From positions 447,992,538 through 448,056,537 of the forward strand of contig NC_081413.1 in assembly GCF_030272615.1 (NCBI RefSeq): a stretch of DNA of 64,000 nucleotides. Direction: 5' to 3'. The position numbers were made by a program, and so were the translations under genes. The DNA is from Cryptomeria japonica (Eukaryota; Streptophyta; Pinopsida; Cupressales; Cupressaceae). Below, piece after piece: positions 57,923-64,000 of the stretch. How positions within the stretch are numbered: position 1 is the stretch's first letter; every line of letters starts with the position of its first letter. The notes under the pieces were generated by a model. It did no database searches. It was not told where the DNA came from and saw only the letters and a list, made by a program, of their open reading frames with translations.

Positions 57923-58860
57923 GTGAACACACCCAGGTATGTAAGATTGAATCACTCTGAAATTCAGGTAGTTGGAAATAAGTATCAAGGAGTTATGACT
58001 AGAGGAAGACTGGCAAATGAAGAGGTGTGTCAAATTTCTCAATTTGAACCAGCAACTATTAATGAGGCGTGTGAAGATAAAAATTGGATTAAAGCCATGG
58101 AAGATGAATTGGAACAAATTGAAAAGAATAACAAATGGACATTGGTTCCCCGACCTAAAAACAAAAATGTAATTGGAACTAAATGGCTATTCAGAAATAA
58201 ACTTAATGAAGATGGTAAGGTAATAAAAAACAAAGCAAGATTAGTGTGTAAGGGATATTCACAGAAAGAAGGATTTGATTACAATGAAACCTTTGCACCG
58301 ATAGCTAGAATTGAGGTAGTTAGATTACTCTTAGCTTTTGCAGCACACAAGAACTATAAAGTATATCAAATGGATGTTAAATGTGCATTTTTGAATGGTG
58401 ATCTTGAAGAGGAAGTTTACATTGAACAACACATTGAATTTTGTTTGACAAATGACAAAGATGTGGCTTGTAGGTTAAGGAAAGATTTATATGGATTGAA
58501 GCAAGCTCCTAGAGCTTGGTATGCTAGATTGGACAAATATCTTTTGAAGCTTGGTTACACTAAAGGTAATACTAACAATAATCTATACTACAAAGTGACT
58601 AATGATGACATCTTGGTTATATAAGTTTTTGTTGATGATATAATTTTTGGAGGAGAAGATGGATTGTGTAAAGACTTTTCTAATAAGATGCAGAAAGAAT
58701 TTGAAATGTCTATTATTGGAGAGATAAAATTCTTTTTAGGATTGCAGATTTCACAGACTAATAAAGGTATATTCATAAATCAATCAAAGTACTTGAAGGA
58801 ATTACTTAAGAAATTTGGCATCGAAAACTCTAAACTGGTAAGTACACCTATGACTACAAC
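57923..58860 (+). pseudogene. Copia C reverse transcriptase
   Basis: A 233-codon open stretch: [75 protein letters not shown]. After one TAA (58622-58624) the frame continues with VFVDDIIFGGEDGLCKDF, so the catalytic VDD is intact. Then come EIKFFLGLQISQTNKGIF and LVSTPMTTTDKL. It is the best preserved RT in the window. Confidence 0.92.
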
Positions 58861-59581
58861 TGATAAACTATCTTTGAAGGATGAATCAACACCTATTAAT
58901 CTAACAAGATACAATTCTATGATAGGAGGTTTACTATATTTGACACAAACAAGACCTGATATTATGAATGCAGTATGTATTGTTTCAAGATTTCAAAGTA
59001 ATCCTAAGGAAAATCATGAGTCAGCAGTGAAAAGGATTTTCCAATACCTACACGGCAAAACAAATATTGGTTAATGGTATCCTAAAGATGAAAATTTTGA
59101 CTTATGTGCATACACAAATGCAAATTGGGTAGGAGATGTAGATGATAGAAAAAGCACCACCGACGAAGTATTTTTTCTTGGCAGCACACTAATTTCATGG
59201 TTGAGCAAGAAATAAAGTTGTACATTACTATCAACAGCAAAATTAGAATATGTTGCAGTAGAAACTAATTGTAAACAGGTATCATGGATTAAGAAAATGT
59301 TGAAGAACATAAAGGTAAAATGCAAAGAACCTAGAATCATTTACTATGATAATATGGCAGCAATTGATATATCAAAGAATTTGGTATTTCACTCTAAAAC
59401 TAAACATTTTTCTATCAAATTCAATTTTCTAAAAGAGAATGTTGAAGCAAAACAAGTGAAATTGGTTTATGTAAATACTAAAGAGAAAATTGCAGATATC
59501 TTTACTAAGCCTTTACCTAAGGAAACTTTTGAATATCTAAGAGAGCAGATTGGAGTTATACCCTCACCAGTAGAAACCTAG
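58861..59581 (+). pseudogene. Copia C RNase H
   Basis: It reads YNSMIGGLLYLTQTRPDIMN, CAYTNANW (first Asp changed to Asn), RKSTTDEVFFLGSTLISWL, STAKLEYVAVETNCKQVSW, YYDNMAAIDISKN and ADIFTKPLPKETFEYLREQI, ending TAG at 59579-59581. Stops near 59072 and 59213. Normal copia pol C-terminus. Confidence 0.9.
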
Positions 59582-59971
59582 ATAGTTGGAGCATGGCATC
59601 AAACCAACAAAATTAAACAGAGAAATATTTTTTCCAGCTTTGGTGAAGGAGAGCTACTTCTTAAGGGGAGTAAATTGAATAAATTTGGTTATAACAATTG
59701 GTATTTTTAATAAGTTCTATGAACTAATTGTATTTGGTTTTGTATTGCTTTGGCATTTGATGTCAAAGGGGGAGAGATATCTATTGAAAAACACTTTATC
59801 TTTTGGGGAGAGATTATTCATTGGGGGAGAGATTGTTACTCTGTATCTGTATTTTGATTTCTGGTTAATGATCTCTTTGGGAGATTGTTGGTTTTTGGTT
59901 TTTGGCATTTCTACATTGGCACTTAGATAGTTTTTCCATCTTGTCTTGCCATCAATGCCAAAGGGGGAGAT
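59582..59971 (+). other. Copia C 3' untranslated region and PPT
   Basis: It contains TTGATGTCAAAGGGGGAGAG near 59757-59776, two GGGGGAGAGAT copies near 59790-59835, and the final PPT AAAGGGGGAGAT at 59960-59971. Confidence 0.8.
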
Positions 59972-60990
59972 TGTTGGTACTATGGATGTGTTGCATTGGT
60001 TTTGTCATTAATGTCAACACTTGAGAACACTTGAGAACACTTGGAGATCTTTGATTATGTTCACTAGCATGTTGAGTGACTTATGCATAGTCACTGCTAT
60101 CTAGTTCACCGACAAGTTATATTGTTCACCGACATTGAGGATGATCTATTATCATCTGAAGATTACTTGGTTATGTTGAAGACATTGTTTGGACACTTGG
60201 TTTTGGTGATATGTTTATTGGTACAATCGAGTTTGCATATTTGTTGTTACCGGCAAATAGGTCTATCATTATGGAGATGATTTGTTATTGTTGTAAATGC
60301 ATTGATTCGACATCATGCATCGCATATTGATTTATTTTTAATTGATTTAATTGTAATATCTTAGTGAGCCAACCTACACAATTCGTCTTAGGTTTTGGTA
60401 TATATATAAGATCTCATTTGAGAGATTAATGTGAGAGTGTGAAAAGGATTGTAATAAGGTATATGCGAATTTAATCAAAGCCATACACATAGACATCATT
60501 TGAAGATTCAAGGAAGGTTTGAAGAAGGCAATTAGAGCTTAACCGGTACTGAATCAAGCATATGAAGATTCTATTTTGAGCAGTACATTATCATTGGATT
60601 TAACCATCCAATTGTAGTTAGTGTGACTCCCTTTTTGTGATTGAGTAGTGAGCTCTAGGTAGTTGGCCTTTGTGCATGTGCAGACCCCATTTGTACACAC
60701 ATACTATCTATAGTAGTATCATCATATTGTGGGTAAGGTTTCCCACCATGGTTTTTCCCCTTACAGGGTTTCCATGTACAAATAACTTTTTTATGTGTTG
60801 TGTATGTTATTTGTTTTTTTGTTTCATGCATTAAACTTTACTGGTGTTGCAATTAACTGTTAAACTATCTACTGGCATTAAAGTTTGGTTTATTGGTATT
60901 ATGCACTAAGTTTTGTTAAGTTAGTTTTGGTTTTAAATTAATAGACATATGATTCACCCCACCCCTCTCAATTGCCTCTAGGACCTAACA
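59972..60990 (+). repeat. Copia C 3' LTR
   Basis: 1,019 bp, TGTTGGTACTATGGATG to AGGACCTAACA. Shared block at 60738-60778. Contains an extra GAGAACACTT unit near 60022-60041. Confidence 0.93.
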
Positions 60991-61877
60991 CCAACTCAAT
61001 TAGACCAATAACCAAATCTCCAAAACAAGTGTCCAAACCATATCTTCGACATAACTAAGTGATCTCTAGATGATAACATATCATCTTTAGTGTCGGTGAA
61101 CAATATAACCTATCAGTGAACCAAATACCGATGATTGTGCATAAGTTACTGAACATGTCGTTGAACATAACCAAAGATCTCTAGAAGGATAAGTGTTGAT
61201 AAGTGTTGACATCAATGACAAAACCAATGCAACACATCCATAATACCAACAAGATCTCATTGTAGATCATCATGGGAATTAGATCAGAGGTATAAAGCCA
61301 GGGTATGGATATGGATGTGTAATGTGCGAAAAATGTAATATCATTCAAGAAGAGGATTTGGTCAACCATTTGAGATCGAATTGGGTTTATGTAAGAGGAT
61401 TTAGTCCTCTAGTATTGAGACTAACTAGAATTGTACTCAAGAATAGGAGATGCTATCTTTGTTGTTCATTCCTTCTTCTGGATTGTAGTCTGGATTTCTA
61501 TGTAGTCAGTGAGACTCCTTTTGTGATGAGCAATGTGGTCTAGGCTGTTGGCCTTCCTACAAGTGTAGGCCCCTCAATTGTAAATCACATACTTATTGCA
61601 GAAGTATTATCTAATTGTGGGTAGGTTTCCCACCATGGTTTTTCCATTCACCAAATTTTCCACGTATAAATCTTGGTGTCATGTGGATGGTATTTATTTT
61701 GTGATTATTGTTTATGCTTAAGTGGTTTCACTACTATTCTCGTATTTTTTTAAGCATTCTGGTATTAATGTTTTGGGTTCCGGTAATAAAGTTTTAATTT
61801 CTAAATGTTCTAGTGATTTGTGGCAACTAATTTACCTCCCCTCTCAGTTCTCTTCCAGTTATTTGAACTGTCTAACA

Positions 61878-62553
61878 CAAGGTATAAATTTATGATTCGA
61901 GGTTTGTTATATCCGACTTAGACTAGACCAGATATAATGAATACAGTTTGTATTGTATCAAGATATCAGAGTGATGCTCGAGAGAATCATGAGAGTGTGG
62001 TGAAAAGAATTTTCAAGTATTTGCAAGGAACAATTAAGTATGGTTTGTTGTATCCTAAAATGATGACTTTACCTTATATGCATATATAGATACTGACTGG
62101 GCTAGAGATGTTGATGACCGAAAGAGAACATTCGGTGGAGATTTCTTTCTTTGAAAGAAACTTGTATCATGGATCAGCAAGAAATAGTCATGTACTTCTT
62201 TATCTACTGTTGAAGCTAAGTATGTTTCTACTGCTACTAACTGTACACAAGTTCTATGGATGAAGAAAATTTTGAAGGATATAAGGGTAGATTGCAATGA
62301 ATAGGTAGTTATTCACTATGATAACTCTGTTGATATTCAAATATGCAAAAATCTAGTATTTCATTTTAAGACAAAGCACATCTCTATCAAGTATAATTTT
62401 CTGAAGGAGAAGGTGGAAGCAAATGAAGTCAGACTGGTTTATTGTGAATACTAAAGAGCATATTGTAGATATTTTCACTAAACCTTTGCCTAAGGAATCA
62501 TTTGAGTACTTCAGAGGCCAATTGGGAGTTTCTACCCCTCCGATAGAGACTTG
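61878..62553 (+). pseudogene. Copia A RNase H
   Basis: Resumes after copia B with FMIRGLLYPT, then a stop, TRPDIMNTVCIVSRYQSD, VVKRIFKYLQGTIKYGLL, TDTDWARDVDDRKRTFGGDF (catalytic Asp), SLSTVEAKYVST and VIHYDNSVDIQ. A frameshift near 62440 ends the recognisable frame; the tail is stop-rich with traces of the usual ending. Confidence 0.85.
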
Positions 62554-62921
62554 AGTGATGTTGATTAGCATTAGTCTGACATGCATTATCAAAACTATCA
62601 TTCATTCCATTTTGATGAGTTGATGCTACCACTCAAGGGGAGTAGCCAGTTGTGTGGTTCAGAGGTTTCATGACTTTTATTTGATGTTTATGTCATATTT
62701 TTGGCATTGATGTCAAAGGGGGGAGATATTTATGTGAAAAATAGAGCTTAACAGGGATATTATTTGCACGGGGAGTTTGGTCTGATTGGTTGAAAACTTC
62801 ATTGTCATATCATTTTGGGGAGATTGTTGGATGTCTTCCTTTGGGGGAGACTTGTTTGGAATTTCTTGGCACTTGGATGTTTTTCACATTTAGTGTTTCC
62901 ATCAATTCCAAAGGGGGAGAT
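62554..62921 (+). other. Copia A 3' untranslated region and PPT
   Basis: GGCATTGATGTCAAAGGGGG lies at 62703-62722, GGGGGAGAC near 62841, and the final PPT AAGGGGGAGAT at 62911-62921. Confidence 0.8.
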
Positions 62922-63026
62922 TGTTGGCAATTTCAAGGAATTCATTATGTGTTACATTGATTTTTATCATTTATGTCAACACTATCCATTTTTCTATCTA
63001 CCGGCTTTCGATAGAGTAGTTGGTCT
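62922..63026 (+). repeat. Copia A 3' LTR, first 105 bp only
   Basis: TGTTGGCAATTTCAAGGAATT matches the start of the A 5' LTR and stays alignable up to TAGTTGGTCT at 63026, then similarity stops. Confidence 0.75.
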
Positions 63027-64000
63027 TGTTGTCCTCAAAATCTGATTCCCCTTCAATGCCCTTAATAATACAATTTAAAATGGGTGCCGAGAAGACATCA
63101 AGGATAAAGGGATTATGGAAACAACATATGACAAGGTTTGGTTAGACCTTCTACACTTCGGGCTTTTCTTTGAGCCCAGGTGGGTATACCCTTTGTGAAT
63201 TAACTTCACACTCTTAAGCAACAAACCCACAGCAAACCAGCCCAGAAAACCAGTGGGTTTATTCACCTTGAAAACAACTGAAAACAAAGAATGAAACAAT
63301 ACTCAACTTCAGCATATTTGATCAACAAAGCATGCAATAAACAACTTCGATTAGTACCAGTGCTTTATCCAAAGCTACCGAGTCACTCAAACTCAAATAA
63401 AACTCCTGAAACAAAATATCCCTATACTTCCCATCAACTTGGTTTCCATTAATCTTTGCGAATGCCTAACACCAACAAGAATTCAATCACTTCAAACTAA
63501 ACTATGGTCCTCAAAATTCAAAGTCTCTCCCAAAGTATTTACTGGTAAGAATGATCATGCATATTTAATTTCCCTCCTAGAGAGAAAAGCTAAAAACACC
63601 CATACTGAGATTGCCTTACAATTTCAATCAAACAGAAAATCCTGGATTATTCAGAATGAAAATAGTAAATAGACTTAAGGACAAGATTGAAGACGACACA
63701 GAGCTTTACTCAAAACTGACGGCCTGTATATTGATATTCATTTGAAAAGATTTTACAAAAGTCTGATTCTCCATTAAACTTTGGAAAAGCTCAGATAATT
63801 TTTCTGCAGCGTTTTCTTACAAAAATTTTGTGATCCCTCTCTCTCTAGTCCTGGTATCCATTTATAACAATATGGATGCACAAAGCTTCGGACTTCTCGA
63901 GGAAAGTTTGTTACAATTATTTCAAAATTGAAGAGGTTACAATTTCTGCGTGAATCAGTTATGTGCTTTTTTCAGCTTCTCCAGCAGTTTGTTCAACCGG
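63027..64000. mobile_element. Unidentified insertion into copia A 3' LTR, runs off the window
   Basis: Similarity to the A LTR ends at 63026, and the next bases are TGTTGTCCTCAAAATC, a TG terminus that would suit an LTR. The remaining 970 bp have no recognised protein; a 77-codon plus frame at 63439-63672 is unassigned. The far end and its duplication are outside the window, so the identity is open. Confidence 0.4.

Larger units (their letters stand above)
54405..60990 (+). mobile_element. Copia C: innermost Ty1/copia element, full-length structure
   Basis: 6,586 bp with LTRs 54405-55405 and 59972-60990, exact 5-bp duplication CCAAC (54400-54404 and 60991-60995), PBS 55408-55420 and PPT 59960-59971. 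The coding order is gag, protease, integrase, RT, RNase H. It has about a dozen stops and two frameshifts. As the innermost insertion it is younger than E, B and A. Confidence 0.95.
53604..61251 (-). mobile_element. Solo LTR E (minus strand), split by copia C
   Basis: Parts 53604-54404 and 60996-61251 join to about 1.06 kb, the reverse complement of the copia C LTR family. On the minus strand it starts TGTTGGTATTATGGATG. Its duplication is ATATC (53599-53603) and AGATC (61252-61256), one mismatch. Copia C entered at CCAAC. Same family as copia C, opposite orientation. Shared block (reverse) at 53812-53851. Confidence 0.85.
39544..61877 (+). mobile_element. Copia B, nested in copia A
   Basis: It is flanked by the exact 5-bp duplication CAAGG (39539-39543 and 61878-61882). 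Its own parts are 39544-42439, 50110-53603 and 61252-61877. LTRs: 39544-40675 and 53011-53603 plus 61252-61877. It was split by element D (42440-50109) and by solo LTR E (53604-61251). Gag and pol are in one reading frame (40734 onward), usual for Ty1/copia. It belongs to the same LTR family as copia A, so it inserted into a relative. Confidence 0.92.
53011..61877 (+). repeat. Copia B 3' LTR, split by solo LTR E
   Basis: The left part 53011-53603 and right part 61252-61877 join at AGATCTCATTGTAGATC of the 5' LTR. Together about 1.2 kb. The first bases are altered (TTGGTGGTCATTT) and the first 100 bp differ more from the 5' LTR than the rest. It ends TTGAACTGTCTAACA. Shared block at 61626-61665. 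Confidence 0.85.
32491..63026 (+). mobile_element. Copia A: outermost Ty1/copia element of the nest
   Basis: Its parts are 32491-36924, 39191-39543 and 61878-63026. The 5' LTR is 32491-33681, PBS 33684-33695, gag-pol in copia order (gag, PR, INT, RT, RH), PPT 62911-62921, and the 3' LTR is present only for its first 105 bp (62922-63026). It was split by a solo LTR (36925-39190) and by copia B (39544-61877), both with exact 5-bp duplications. The internal parts join in register with copia B and C homologues across each break. The element is degenerate. Confidence 0.9.

Overview
This window looks like a retrotransposon-packed intergenic stretch from a large plant nuclear genome. A gymnosperm is plausible, but that is inference: there is no host marker gene. 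The evidence for a plant is an L1-type LINE with DUF4283-like ORF1 and a plant-type RNase H, a Tat-like Ty3/gypsy element with a second RNase H, and several Ty1/copia elements primed by the usual TGGTATCAGAGC site. I found no intact host protein gene, tRNA, rRNA or CRISPR. Every retroelement reading frame I followed carries stops or frameshifts.

Left part (1-29527). Positions 1-8830 hold a plus-strand L1-like LINE that enters from the left edge: ORF1, ORF2 (endonuclease, reverse transcriptase, zinc knuckle, RNase H) and an unusual third ORF at 6970-8575. Its ORF1 is split by a probable solo LTR (626-1833). A short minus-strand LINE-like insertion with a perfect 19-bp target duplication (9312-9330 and 23860-23878) was later split, inside its own tail, by a 13.15-kb minus-strand Ty3/gypsy element (9358-22509, duplication CTATC). 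The gypsy element keeps LTRs, PBS, PPT and gag-PR-RT-RH-aRH-INT order, plus a long leader with a degenerate TCGTACGACA array. From 23879 to 29527 the DNA is mostly AT-rich, with one decayed LINE-tail-like stretch near 25.1-26.0 kb.

Right part (29528-63026). A 1.4-kb solo LTR is followed by a four-level nest. Copia A (32491 to about 63026) contains a 2.27-kb solo LTR (36925-39190, TCACT) and copia B (39544-61877, CAAGG). Copia B contains element D (42440-50109, minus strand, GGAGT) and a minus-strand solo LTR E (53604-61251, ATATC/AGATC). E in turn contains copia C (54405-60990, CCAAC). A 5-bp duplication supports each of these nested insertions.

The most unusual object is D. It has copia-type LTRs, PBS and PPT but no protease, integrase, reverse transcriptase or RNase H. 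It carries a coiled-coil and zinc-knuckle gag remnant, then a separate 1,142-codon reading frame (47270-43842) with ten in-frame stops and no frameshift that I could find. From 63027 to the window end another, unidentified insertion appears to begin.
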